Below are positions 25,149 to 37,193 of a DNA stretch of 64,000 nt, one piece after another (the stretch's first letter is position 1; each line of letters opens with the position of its first letter). The notes under the pieces were generated by a model. It was not told where the DNA came from and did no database searches. It saw nothing but the letters and a program-made list of their open reading frames with translations. Both the position numbers and the translations under genes were made by a program. Source of the DNA: Prunus persica (Eukaryota; Streptophyta; Magnoliopsida; Rosales; Rosaceae); NCBI RefSeq assembly GCF_000346465.2, contig NC_034011.1:5702534-5766533 (forward strand), read 5' to 3'.

Positions 25149-25659
25149 AAGGTTAAAAGTGATTTTTGGTCTCTGCAGTTTAGCACTTCAACTACTTTTA
25201 ATCATGTAGTTTCAATTCTATCAATTTTGACAATGTAGTTTTGTATTTGTAGCAATTCAATGATAAGTTAGTATTCCTGTCAATTTCTTTGACGGTGCAA
25301 GGGGCAATTTCGTCAACCCAAAATCCTTGAGCATAAAAGCTCGTCTAAAACCTCCTTAATTTCATATTAGGGCTTGAAATTGGTCATTTGGGTTTAGGGT
25401 TCTTCAAAAATTGGGATTAGTGGTTGAATTTCGAGCCCTAATATGAAATGGAGAGAATTTCAGACAAGCTTTTACTCTAAAGGGTTTTGGATTAACGAAA
25501 TTGTCCCTTGTATTGTGAAAGAAATTGACAATAATACTAACATGTCCTTGAATTACTACAAATATGAAACTGCAATGACAAAATTGACGGAATTAAAATT
25601 ACAGGGTTAAAAGTGATTGAAGTGCCAAACTATAGGGACTAAAAGTGACTTTTGGCCTT
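25149..25659. mobile_element. 511-bp foldback element with inverted repeats of about 230 bp
   Basis: The two halves are near-complete inverted copies: AAGGTTAAAAGTGATTTTTG at the left end against AAGGCCAAAAGTCACTTTTA from the right, continuing inward to phrases such as GTCAATTTCTTTGAC. The unpaired middle is short. This is typical of long-TIR, Mutator-like MITEs. I could not find a clean 9-bp duplication. Confidence 0.75.
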
Positions 25660-27137
25660 AGTGTAAACCCCCTTCCCTCAATCGCTTATGCTAAAAAACC
25701 ACAAATTCTCCAAACTTAAGAAAAATATATCAATCTTCAATTACTATTTCATAAAATAAAAAAAATCTTCAAATAATTTATATGTATAATAATAGAGCAT
25801 CAATCTCCCTTTCCATGTTATCATCCATTCAATTTCCATTAATGTCCACTAGGATGCTTCAACTTTCAAATACTTGATTTTGACACTGAAACGGCCACAT
25901 ATTAAGAATCTAATTGCCCATCATTAACCTGTCGATAAAGAAAACCAAAACAAACCATCCCTATAAATTTCATCAAATCAAATCACGTAGGAATTATACA
26001 CCATTTGTAGGCCACCCAATTCTTCAACTTGCTTAGGGAAGTGACATATGCACTTTAAAAAAAGAGTAATTTTCTATAATGTATATACTCTTTAATGCAC
26101 TCGTAATTGCGAGAGAAGTTACCTTTAAACTGCATTCGTAAGACTTCATCTTTTAATGTATTACATATAATAAATCTTATTAGTTGAACGGTTAAGCAAT
26201 TGACACCAAATCATGTTAGGTTGGTGCCTGTACTGATAGATTGTTGACAGTTTTTTTTAAATTCTTAATTAATTATATTTAATTAGTTTGATCAGATTCT
26301 GTGATCTTCTGCACATGATCATTCAAAATTTTCACCAAAACATGAATTTTACAACTCATTTTTACTTGATTTTTATTTTATTTTAAATATGATGACTGGT
26401 AGTGGACCTACTGGTCCACATGATATTTCTTTGCTAGCCTGTTTGGTTGGAGAGGAGGACAACAGGAGGCAAAGTATTCCATTGTGAAAGTTTCCCTCTC
26501 CCTCCACACAATTTTTCAGAGACTGAGAAAGATAAAGTGATTCTTTCATTTCCCTCAAATTTTAGGAATCTGTTTGTCCAATTTTCTGCTTGGAAAGTGA
26601 CATGGAGGGGCCCCAGCGACACATCAGCACCTTAATTGGAGTGACAGGATGACTCAAATTTCATGCTTTTGCATCTTCCTTTATGTCCCATTTTCATGTC
26701 CAAGTACCCTCCCTTTTGTCCCATTCTCCAGTGAGAGAAAAAAAATTCATTGCTTTCTCACTCATCAAAGAATTCCAACTACATACAAATAAGATGAGAA
26801 TTAAGCACAAACACTAAACTAGGGCAATTTGATCAACTTTATTTGGAGACAGATAAGGTGTGTGGCTTCTTATAAAAGTACATATTTTGTATTCATCACA
26901 AGAGTTTGATTCTCCACTCTCTTTGGGTCTAACTCTTCGTTTATATATCGTTATAGTTTCAGCGATAAAGTGCATAACTTTCATTCATGATAAGAGTTTG
27001 ATTCTCATCCTATTTGTCTCTCATACTTCAAAATGATAAAATACTCACTTGACATTCATAATAAAAATTTGACTCTCACTCTTTTCACCTCTTATTTTTT
27101 TCATTTAAGAGTGAATTCTCAAGAATGATCGAATGTG
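25660..27137. other. Gene-free spacer with a loose tandem repeat
   Basis: Around 26891-27098 a phrase like CATTCATGATAAGAGTTTGA occurs three times with drift, each followed by a CTC/TCT-rich stretch. It may descend from SINE-like units because the phrase resembles a B box. Nothing else is assignable. Confidence 0.35.
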
Positions 27138-27580
27138 GCCAACGGGATCTAGCCCAGTAGAAAAAGACCTTTACTTCCAGAGCAGTGGTATTAGGTTCGA
27201 ACTCCCATAACATCTTAATAGTGTGTGTGTGTGAGAAACCTTCATATGTCGTATAATTTAAACTATCACTTATACTAGCCTCTCTGCACGCGCTTCCGCA
27301 CTTGCGAGAGGTTTTTTTAAAAAAATAAGTAAATTTATTTTAGAATTAAAAAAGATAATGGGTAGTTGTGTTCCATAAAAATAGGATCCATTATCTGCCT
27401 TTTCTTTTTCTTTTAATTTTTTTAAATATGAAAAAGTGTGAATTTATCATATTATCCTCATTTAATTAATAATTTGAATTCTTAATGTTTGCAAACCAAG
27501 GGCATTTTCTGGTATTTTGAATGTTTCACCATTCTCTGCCTTTTGCTTTATATATATAGATTTACCCAAAATACATTAAA
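27138..27580 (+). mobile_element. tRNA-derived SINE (family 1) interrupted by a Helitron
   Basis: The head, 27138-27274, has an A-box-like GATCTAGCCCAGTAG and a B box GGTTCGAACTC. It aligns along its length with the SINE at 30004-30154, including the late phrase TTTAAACTATCACTT. It stops inside its 3' tail exactly where the Helitron (27275-27560) begins, and the A-rich tail appears to resume after it. Imperfect flanks (ATCGAATGTG and TTCGAACGTG) may be the target duplication. Confidence 0.65.
27275..27560 (-). mobile_element. Non-autonomous mini-Helitron, 286 bp, copy 1
   Basis: Read on the minus strand it begins TCTATATATATAAAG and ends GAGAGGCTAG. Near the 3' end there is a GC-rich hairpin (CTCTCGCAAGTGCG, loop, GCGCGTGCAGAG). 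The flanks are A before TC and T after CTAG, the Helitron insertion rule, with no target duplication. It is the same length as the copy at 41174-41459 and aligns end to end. It encodes nothing. It sits in the tail of a SINE. Confidence 0.88.
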
Positions 27581-29280
27581 ATTCGAACGTGATAAAAGGC
27601 ATATTTTGCTAGAAAGTTTGCTACTTGATCACACTATTTAGACCATGAAACTTAAAAATTACAGATTCTATTTTATCCAACAAAGCCTTAACTGCCGTCT
27701 CCACTACTAACATTACACCACCGAGTTATGCCAAGCATTCTTATTGCCCAATAGAGGAATAAATATTTTTGTAACCCTTGAAAAAATATTCTTTTTTTAT
27801 TTTTATTTTTTTGGAGGGGTTAGTGTTTAAAATAGCTAATGACAGATAGCTTTTCAAAAGAGATTGGGTGTCTTGGTGCATTACAACTTGGAACAGTCGC
27901 GCCATTTCGCAATTTAAAAATATTACTTTTTCTTATTTTTTTAATAATTCTTCACCATTTGTGTGGAGGCCTTGACCTCCATTTTCTTGTTTCATACACA
28001 AACCTCTCTGTTAATATATGTATAAATAAATAAATAAAAATTAATTATTAATTAGTTTATATATATATAAATGCACATTCGAAGCTTATGGAATCGCGCC
28101 TTGACCGGCGTTGCAGTTGTAAAGTCAAAGATCAATACATTCATCCCTCCGTGAAATTGTGACTTTGTCTATTGACTCTTCATAAATTATTTTTAATTAA
28201 ATGGGTGATAAGTTTTTTAATCTTCTGCTTCTTATGTTTCCACATTTCAAAATTTTCTTGTCAGCTTTTAGATCTAATGCCAGTCTTCTGTTTAAGTTTT
28301 CCAAATTGTATTATTCTTAAAAAAAAAAAGTAGATTAACCCACCTATTTTTCAACTAGGGGATTAAACAAAACTACTTTAAAATCTTCTCATAATAATCC
28401 CAAATTTTATTTTATTTTTTAAAAGATTCCCGAATGTTGAGTTACTTATAGCTAACATATTGGAAAAAGAATGACCGTTCGGTTATTTTCATTTATACGA
28501 ATTACAGTTTGACAAATATGTTAAAGTAAATTCTCTACATTGTAAAATTAAATTTTAAAGTGCGATTGATAGGTAAGTAGGAATGACTTGTTGGAAAAAA
28601 GAAAGAAAAAGGAGCTTATAGTATAGCTCAAATATAGCACAATTATGGATGTGAAAATAATGTTGTGTAATAATTATCACAATTTGATTTTTCCCCCTAC
28701 CAGACAAACACAAGTTGAATCAGCATTTCATCCAATATCTTTGAGAGGGTTTGTTTGAAAAGAAAGCATATTATCTCTTGAATACTTTTTCTTTTTCCTT
28801 TTCCAACTAACCATCCATGTTAATTTTGAAAAGAAAGCACAGGGAGATTATCTAGATAATCCACCAATTAAATTTAAATTATATTCAAAGAGTCACCTTC
28901 ATGTTGATGTGGGGAGCATGTCATGTAGTTGTAACTTGTAAGTTGAAAGTCGACAAAAAAAAAATAATGAAAGTAAAAGCTGGTGGCTGACGTGCTTACC
29001 AGTAGTAGTTACCTCCCTCTGCAAACATACTAACGCTTCCCATGGACTCTTGCGCCCAAAAAGAATCCGATAAAAACAAGCCCCAAACGTTTTGGTTTTC
29101 GTGCGCCAGAGGAGAAAAACTTGTATGGCGCGGGAATAATATTGTTTTGTCAATTACATTCTGTCACTCGTGATAAACATTTCATATAATAAAACATAAT
29201 TAGATGAATGCTATCTTCGTAATATGCAAGAATTTCTCATTTTGGAGAAGAATGGTGTCAAATTAAATTAAACTGAAACA
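27581..29280. other. Gene-free AT-rich spacer
   Basis: Homopolymer and low-complexity AT DNA with no borders or frames I can assign. Confidence 0.5.
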
Positions 29281-29540
29281 GTGTCGTTTCGACAGGCTAT
29301 CCCGGAATGCCACGTGGCGGGCGGGAGGAGCAGGCAGAGGGACAAGATGGGGCCTAGTGGAGGGCTTTTCTTTAATACCATAGGGTAGGAGGGGGGAGTG
29401 AGAGTGACGTGACGTGGAGGGGCGAGTGGGGGGTGTTTTGAGGGTTGTGGTGTTTTTAGATTTCTGGTCCCGACCACGATGCTCCACAGTCCACCGTCTA
29501 ACGGTCACGTTCTTGAGCTTCGCGCCCAGCAAAAAAATAC
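29281..29540. promoter_or_regulatory. GC-rich patch with a perfect G-box
   Basis: A strongly GC-rich island in AT-rich surroundings. It contains the ten-base palindrome GCCACGTGGC at 29309-29318 (G-box/ABRE) and a GTGACGTGACGTGG stretch near 29403 (TGA/ABRE-like). It lies about 1.9 kb upstream of the hydrolase ATG. It could be a distal regulatory element or the promoter of an unannotated transcript. No protein frame is convincing. Confidence 0.4.
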
Positions 29541-30003
29541 CCAAGTTGCCAACTACTCGCCCAAATTCCTCTCATTTCCCACTTTGTCCCTCAATTAATG
29601 AAGTCGTGTGCCTTTAATTTTTTTAATTTTTTTAATTTTAATAATTTAATAATTTCATTTTTCCAATTATTTTTAAAAATGATTTCTAAGTGGGGTTTTG
29701 GTGTTTTAAATTTCGTTTTTTATTTTTTATATCATGTTTTTATTTTTGATTAATGTTAAACTATTCCAAGTGAAGCTAGATTTTTTGGTTTATGCATTTG
29801 AAAATTATAAAAAGTTGTACCTAGTATCTATCATTTTCCTTATATTTTTTTTACTTAAAAAGAGATTCATTCCACACTATTGTATGGGTGTTTAAGCGTT
29901 GTGAGAAATTAGTTGGACCTTTGAGTCGTAGCATTTTATGATTACACAAGAAGATTATGAAATTACACATGATTCATTTGAGTGATACTAGAGTCTCAAC
30001 TTG
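29541..30003. other. Gene-free AT-rich spacer
   Basis: Low-complexity AT DNA. Its last 12 bases are the left target duplication of the next SINE. Confidence 0.5.
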
Positions 30004-30154
30004 GCCAGCAGAATCTAGCTCAATGAAAAAGTGCCTTGACTTGCGAACAAATGATTTCATATTCGAAATGCAATGACACCTCGATAGTGTCTGTGTGAGA
30101 AAATCCCTCTCCTCTTATAGTTTAGACTATTACTTGTATTTAAAAAAACAAAAA
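30004..30154 (+). mobile_element. tRNA-derived SINE (family 1), complete
   Basis: About 150 bp, starting GCCAGCAGAATCTAGC and ending in an A-rich tail. It is flanked by AGTCTCAACTTG (29992-30003) and AGACTCAACTTG (30155-30166), a 12-bp target duplication with one mismatch. The B box has decayed to ATATTCGAAATGC, so this copy is probably inactive. It is the same family as the SINE at 27138. Confidence 0.8.
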
Positions 30155-31114
30155 AGACTCAACTTGTCAAGTAAGTTATTAACAAAAATAAAAAACTTTT
30201 CAAATAAGTTCTTAGCCAAATAGAGGAAAAAAGAAACTTGTCAGGGAAGTTGTTACGAAAAAGGAAAAAAAACTTGAAAAGGAAGACCTTGAACCCACAT
30301 CTTTGTACTTTTTGGAATTCATGATCTATATTAGGTGAGCAGGTATACAAATTCATTACAATTATAAAAGCTTATCTCAAACAGTAAGACTAAATACTTA
30401 CAGAATATAGAAAGTGTTGATCTGGAAAAAAGGAGAATATGGAAAAGTAAATGAGTCATGTAAAAGCTATTTTGAGCGGATGCAAGCTTGAGCTAGCGGC
30501 AATCGGCATGGAGGATTTTACTTTTACTTTTGTGTTCGCTTTTGGTTGGGTTTACTGTTGTGCTTGTAGCTGTTTTTTCGTTCACTAGTTTTTTACCTAC
30601 AGAAAAAAGAAAAAAGGGTAGTTTGGTCACACAAAAGTAGAAAGAATTGTATCCCCAACACAGGGGTAGTTTCGTCAACAAGAAAAAAAAAAACCTGCCA
30701 GATGTGCAACAGGCTGAATTATTCCAATTAACGAAGAAAAAAGAATTCTGAAAAATACAGTTTGATTTGATTAACGATGAAAACAAAGAGGCCCACCACC
30801 ACCACCTCTTATTCAAAAAAAATAAATAATAAAAAAAAATTCAAAAAATTAATGAATGAATTTAAATCAAATACACAGACAGAGAGAGAGAGAGAGAGAG
30901 AAGAGAGGAGGAGAGAGAGGAAGAAGAAGAAGAAAAAGAAAGAGAAGCGACAAGGGAAAGAGACGAGAGAGTATAACGCTTCAAAAAAAAAAAAAAAAAA
31001 AACACCACACCAAAGAGCCTCTGATTCATTTCAATAGCGCTCAATCTCTCTGTCTCTTCGTTTCAAAAAGTTCAAAACCCTAGCCTTTTTTGTGCACCAA
31101 TTTGGATATCGTCC

Positions 31115-31150
31115 ATGGCGTTCGCGTTGGCTCCACAGCTACCATTGTAA
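31115..31150 (+). CDS. Upstream ORF 1 (11 codons) in the hydrolase leader
   Basis: ATG GCG ... TAA coding MAFALAPQLPL, in good plant start context (CCATGGCG). If the leader includes it, it could reduce translation of the main frame. Confidence 0.4.
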   Translation: MAFALAPQLPL

Positions 31151-31182
31151 ATTTACCATTTCGCCCTCAGACTCGCCGGAAA

Positions 31183-31287
31183 ATGGCGGAAAATCCAACG
31201 CCGCCGCCTCCGCCGCCGCTTCATCTGACGTTATCGTATTCGGCTAGGGATTCAGTTTCAGTGAGCTCTATGAGGAGCTCGACATAA
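31183..31287 (+). CDS. Upstream ORF 2 (34 residues) in the hydrolase leader
   Basis: ATG in strong context (AAAATGGCGG), a Pro-rich stretch, stop TAA at 31285-31287, about 130 bp before the main ATG. Whether it lies in the transcript depends on the unknown start site. Confidence 0.4.
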   Translation: MAENPTPPPPPPLHLTLSYSARDSVSVSSMRSST

Positions 31288-31418
31288 ACACAAAAACCAA
31301 AAAAAGAAAAAAAAGTATTTCAGGACCGTCCGATCAGTGCATTTGATTTCATCTGTTCGTTGTATATAATTAGAGGAGAGAAAGCGAGGGCCGTTGGATC
31401 ATTGCGGCTGCTGTAGCT

Positions 31419-34400
31419 ATGGCGAAGGGAGGTTACTTCTTGGAGAAGGTTCGCAGATGCGTACGGACTGTGTTCTTCATGGTGGCGATGGTGGCGTCGC
31501 TGCTGGTGTCGTCGCTGCCGGTGCTGGTGGCGATAGGGGACATGTTGGTGCCGTGCGTGTTGATTTCGAGCTTCACGTGCGTAACGTGCTACGGATTCAA
31601 AGAGCATTTGCATCGATACGCCTTCAAGAGCTCGCTCACCGATATTCCTCTTGTTTCCTTTATCAGATCTCTCATCATTACCTGTATGTACCTTTCTATC
31701 TTACTCCCTCTTTTTTAGAGCTCAAATTTTTTTTTTTCCAATTTGGGGTTTTTTTTTTTTTTGGTAATGGAATTTTCATATTCGAGTGCTATTTTTTTTT
31801 TCCTCTCTTCAAATATCTATTTGGAAGGGAAACCGTTCTTGAGGCAATCATTTGCATTCGTCCAAATATTTTCTTCATTTTTCTATTGTTTCAAGCTTGA
31901 TAGTTGATGAAAAGAGAGAAATTTGATAATTTATGTTATTACTCTGAGCTTTGATGAAAAAAGTGATATATAGTTTTTTTAAAAGTAAGCTTATTTTATT
32001 ATGGTTTTTGTTCCTTAATAATCAGAGATTACTTGAGCAAAATTTGTACAACAAGAGCCAAGCAAATGAAACTTCTAATGTTTTTTTGTTGATCTGATAA
32101 CTTGGAGAATGTAAAAGAAAAATCAGCCAAAGAAAAAATTGATGACTTTGGCCCAATCAAGTGGAGGTTTTTGGTTTGGTGGTCCCAAATAATAAATTTC
32201 CCTAAGATTCATAATTTCATAAGTTTTCTCAGTAAATCATGTGCACAAGTTGGATTTTTCGGCTTCCGACAGTCCCTATGTACTCTGTGGACTTACATAT
32301 GAATGAAATGAGCATGTAGTCAGTTCCATGCAATTTCAAAAGTTTTGAACTTACACTTCCTATGTTTGCTAAAAAGTTGCCTAATATCAGTTTCTGGTGG
32401 ATGTGAGAAACAAACATGAAGCATCCAACTTAATTTAGCTTTATCTAAGTATTTGACTTAGTTTAGTTGAGTTTTCAATTTTTCTGCGATGCATAAAATC
32501 CTTTTTCTTTTATTTATTTATTTATAAATTGTAGCTAAGTTTTCTCAGTAACCATACAAAAGGGTTCTTAGGATTTTGTGTTTTATGTTGGTCTGAATGC
32601 TTGAAACCCAATCTTCTCTTTTAATGATGTCTCTATGACCTTACTAATAGAACTTGATGAACAGAGTAGTAATATGAATGAACCTTCCTTTTTGTGATAG
32701 TCATTTCAAATGTTTTATTAAATTTGAGTATATTACAAATGTGCTCATGTATAGTTTCATGATTGCAGGCGTGTATTCCATGTGCGATGGCCCTGCTCTC
32801 TCACACGGTCCATACCTTGGAACTGTGACTTTCTGTTCCTTTATCTCAATTCTTCTTCTTTCAGTTAAAGCTTGTCTTTTCACTGTAAATTCTCAAATAG
32901 AGGCTGAAGCTTCGTCTTCCCTCTCAAGGCAGAAGCTCCATTTAAAGAAGTCATGGGGAATGCCTGTCTTGTTTCTCTCATCAGTAGTCTTTGCCCTTGG
33001 ACATACTGTGGTTGCTTATAGAACAAGCTGCAGAGCAAGGAGAAAGCTCATGTTTCACCGAGTTGATCCAGAAGCTGTAAGTTTGCATAAGGTTTCTTTT
33101 TAACTCCCTTGATTTCACATTCAAATTTTCTTATTTGTAATATAAGGGTTATGTGTTCTGTGAATTGTGTTTCTATGTCACTGTTTTCAACTTTGCCTTG
33201 ATTGAAATGTGAAATTTAAATGGATAATGTAAGTTTTTATAAACTACTGATTGTGCTCTAGCACTGTACGGAATCATTATGCTCCCTAACAGGGTTCTTC
33301 TACTGCTTATTGCATTTGCTTCTATAGTAATGATTACTTTAACTTTTAGTAGTTTATAACGAACTGCTTTGTTTTTCAAAATGACAGGTCCTTTCATGCA
33401 AAAATGTCTTCTCTGGCTATCAGAAGGTCCCAAGATCTCCCACTCCTTCGGGAGGAAAAACCCCAAAAAGTGACAGTGAAATGAGGCGTAAGCCTTTTTC
33501 TACAGCTCGAGATGAAGGGGAACTCCCAGTCAGAGTAATTGCAGATATTGACAGCTTATTCATTATGTGCCGGGGGCTTACTCTTCATTACAAGCTTAGC
33601 TTTCCTGGTTCACCACCTCGTTCCTTGTCATCCATTGCATTTTTGGAACCCAATCTCAGCTGCAGCTCCCCAAAAACGGTCATGGGGAGGCCAAAACTAG
33701 ATAGGCATCCCTTAAGTTTGTTATCGAAAGGCCAAAACCATCTCCACAGGAGCTACAGCAATCAATTTCATGGCTCATCTCTCTATGTACCTTTATTGGA
33801 TGGTTCTACAATATCTCCTGTTCTTTCTGAGGAGATTCCTGTCTTGAGATTGTCCAATGCTGGTGAAGAGGATGAGGGTAGTAAATTAAGTTCTGGTACT
33901 CTAAATAAAGACATGGAAGGTAGTGGTCAGTTTGGTATTGTTTTAGTCCATGGGTTTGGGGGAGGAGTCTTCTCATGGAGGCATGTGATGGGGACCCTGG
34001 CTCGGCAAGTTGGTTGTACGGTTGCTGCTTTTGATCGCCCTGGTTGGGGCCTAACCTCAAGGCTGCGACGGGAAGATTGGGAGGATAAAGAAATGCCTAA
34101 CCCTTATACACTTGAATCTCAGGTAATTGGCTACCCCTTTTAGTTACTCTTCTTTAACTTCCATATACTTTACCCCTTGTTTTGGGTTCCTGTCCAGAAG
34201 AGGCTCCCAACTCCCAAAATAAGGCTGTTCTGGGGTTAGATTCTAATTCTTTCCTCTTAAGAAATGGGAAGAGATAACACCTATTAAGGAAACAAAAAAT
34301 CGGTAGGGGAACATACAATACCTTGATACAGTGGCATGTAGTATCTAGTTTGCTTATATCTAGAGTAAACCGGTGGTGTTGCTGTAGAAATGCAGACTAA

Positions 34401-36486
34401 AACTGTCTACTAATTGGTCTGGGTCAAGAGATCCATTTGAATATCATCTTGCAACACTAGGCAGACCACCTGAGAGCTAGTGTACCACTCTCTGTATTTG
34501 AAGTGGCTCTTCCTTGCTCTAGATGTACTGTCATGCTTTCAAAGTACTCCTTATCTAGTATATCCTCTTGGTTGATCCTACTGAAATTGCGTTTCCAACA
34601 TGGGCACTTAATTGAACATGATCCTGCAATGCTGTCATGTCTGCTTAATTGTTCATTTGGTCCCTTCCCCATCTGTATTCTTCATGTTTTCCTTTTAGAT
34701 TTTATAATGATCTGAATTTGCTGAACCTACTTTGTCAGGTTGACCTGCTTCTTTCTTTCTGCTCTGAGATGGGGTTTTCTTCAGTGGTGCTTGTTGGTCA
34801 CGATGATGGAGGTCTTCTAGCTTTGATGGCTGCACAAAAAGTACAAGCGTCAGTGAATTCTTTCAACGTGAGTATCCCTTCTTAGTTTCCTTAGCATATA
34901 TCTTTAAACTAATGGGACCCTGATATGCTTGTTAACTCTTCTTACATGTGAAATTGAGTTATTTGCACCCATATTAGTTAGTAGTGAAACAGTGGCAGTT
35001 TCATAAGACTATGCCCTTGGTATATGTAGTTACACAAAGACTTCCACACCAAGTGTACATGTAGCCAATGGTAGAGTTAAGTAGGACACATACTGAATCT
35101 TTGTGTGAAAATATACTGGGGTCATCGTGAAGATGCTACATTTCTCGATTTCGTGCTTGAAGATAGCATAGGAAGTGATAAAGATATTGTTATTACCCCT
35201 TATTGGAGTGGGGATGCTGCTTCTCCTTTGCATATGCTCACACCATGCAAACTACCCGTAGATGTTTGTCTTTTTCTTTTTTCCTTCTGTTAATTTTAAG
35301 TTTCATAACATCTTTGTTATACTGTGTTTTTTGTTATGTAATTCAGGTTACAATTAAAGGCGTAGTACTGTTAAATGTCAGCTTGTCAAGAGAAGTGGTG
35401 CCTGCTTTTGCGAGGATACTCTTGAGAACTTCACTTGGGAAAAAGCACTTGGTTCGCCCTTTACTGCGAACAGAAATTACTCAAGTGGTGAATAGGCGCG
35501 CCTGGTATGATGCTACAAAGTTAACAATGGACGTTTTGAGCCTTTATAAGGTATGCCCTGGATATGTGTAAAATTAGTCAAGTTTACAGAAAATTTGAAA
35601 GGAACTTTGATGTCTAAGTTAAGACAATTTCCTGAATGCATGAATGGAAATTTTAAGGTCTAAGTTAAGACAAGGTCCTGACAATTTTAAGGTCTAAGTT
35701 AAGACAATTCCAAATTTTAAGGTCTAAGTTAAGATTAAATAACCTTTGGGCACTATGAATTTGTGAATGTCACAATGGAAAGTTCTGTTGATGTTTCCTG
35801 CTCCCATTTCTGCGGATCAAAACTCATTCTTGATTTTTGTATAATTTAATGGAAACATCTTTTCACATAAACTTTTGACTTTTCCTTAAGCATATTAAGT
35901 TTGGGAGAGAGATTAGGTTGTATGCAGCACAGCTTTGGATACATGTTGCGTATATTTCATTAATTTGTGATTGTGAACTCAAATTTTGGTAATCATTTGC
36001 TTGATCTTTTTTTTTCTTTTTCTTTTGGTTGCATCAGGCCCCTCTATGTGTAGAAGGATGGGACGAAGCACTGCATGAGATAGGTAGACTGTCATATGAA
36101 ACATTTCTTTCACCGAAAAATGCAGAATCATTGCTGAAGGCAGTTGAAGGCATGCCAGTGTTGGTCATAGCAGGCGCTGAGGATGCTCTTGTCTCTCTTA
36201 AATCTTCTCAGGCTATGGCTTCCAAACTTGTAAATTCTGTAAGTTCTGGCTTTTTACTATCAAGTTGTGGACATAATCATGTGTTTCACCATTAGTATTT
36301 AGACTTCTAACATGAATTACGATCACATTTGAATTTGATCTAATCGGGTTTTGGTGTATGCAGAGACTGGTTGCGATATCCGGATGTGGCCATCTTCCTC
36401 ATGAAGAGTGTCCCAAGGCATTACTTGCAGCAATATCACCCTTCTTAAGCAGACTCTTAAGCAAACAAGACATGCATAGCCAATAG
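31419..36486 (+). CDS. Membrane-anchored alpha/beta-hydrolase with aspartate nucleophile (At1g15490-like)
   Basis: Seven exons: 31419-31683, 32769-33076, 33388-34122, 34739-34867, 35347-35550, 36038-36238 and 36364-36486. All introns are GT-AG and the total is 654 residues. The first 180 residues hold three or four hydrophobic helices (RTVFFMVAMVASLLVSSLPV, CSFISILLLSVKACLF, MPVLFLSSVVFALGHTVVAY), so the enzyme is anchored in a membrane. A Ser/Pro-rich linker follows, then the hydrolase fold. The oxyanion-side HGFGGG starts at 379, the nucleophile elbow is GHDDG (Asp458), the acid is Asp596 (GAEDAL) and the base His624 (GCGHLPHEE). An Asp nucleophile is the hallmark of epoxide hydrolases and haloalkane dehalogenases rather than serine esterases. 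From memory the Arabidopsis homologues At1g15490 and At1g80280 share GHDDG. The substrate is unknown. Confidence 0.9.
35610..35736. repeat. Short tandem repeat in intron 5 of the hydrolase gene
   Basis: Four copies of a unit containing GGTCTAAGTTAAGACAA at irregular spacing (near 35611, 35657, 35691 and 35721). It lies 60 bp past the intron donor. It is likely length-polymorphic. Confidence 0.8.
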
Positions 36487-37193
36487 TGTACCTTCTTTTT
36501 AACTTCTAATTAGGGTTTTCATCTATTGTAGGGTTTTCGTTTTTCTTACCTTTTTTTTATTCTCTGTTTTCTTATTAAGCAATTTAGTCCAAAAGAAGAG
36601 AGTAAGGTTATCTCTTCTTCTTGGTATTTTTGATGTGTTAGTTTGGAGCCTTACCCATACCTACATTCTTTAGGGTTTTAGAGCTCATCACTTGTAATCT
36701 TCATATCCTTTTATTCCATTTTTTTTTTCTTTCTCCTTTCGAAATGCTTTTATTTATTTTATTTTATTAATCTATTGTTGTTTGACCAGTACTTGTCATT
36801 TCCCAGCCAAGGGGGTTGAAGATAGCATCATATATTTGTACATTTATCCAAATAGTTGAATCCCTGAACTTAAGCATATGGTGTTGTTCCACAAGTCATC
36901 TGAATTGTCAAGTCTCTGTGCCCAACACGCACAAAAACCACCGAGAAGGCCTTTAAAATCAGATTCATTCTGCCTTTTGGCAACCAATGAAACGTTAAAA
37001 AATTGACGAGTTCCAATGGGTGGTATTGGTAGTCTTATTTTTCTTTGTAGTTTTTGTTTTCTGGAGATCCTGCAGGACGTCTTGTAAGGTGATATAAGAG
37101 TTCCATTTGTGACCTATTTTTTTTGTCTTTGCTCTGGTGTGAGACAGCTGCGTTTCACTTGGGCACCTAAAAATAGAGGATGATGCCAATCGC
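36487..37193. other. 3' flank of the hydrolase gene
   Basis: T-rich 3' untranslated region and spacer. A partial copy of the minisatellite unit begins at about 37164. Confidence 0.5.

Larger units (their letters stand above)
30167..31418 (+). promoter_or_regulatory. Promoter and leader region of the alpha/beta-hydrolase gene
   Basis: Contains a (GA)n microsatellite followed by GAA repeats (about 30880-30945), CT-rich sequence near 31040-31060, and two upstream ORFs. No clear TATA box is visible. The transcript probably starts around 31020-31060, which is inference from the CT-rich initiator-like context. Confidence 0.45.

Noticed and set aside
31394..31900. 168-codon plus-strand frame overlapping hydrolase exon 1
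   Set aside because: Out of frame with the conserved membrane helices and runs into intron 1.
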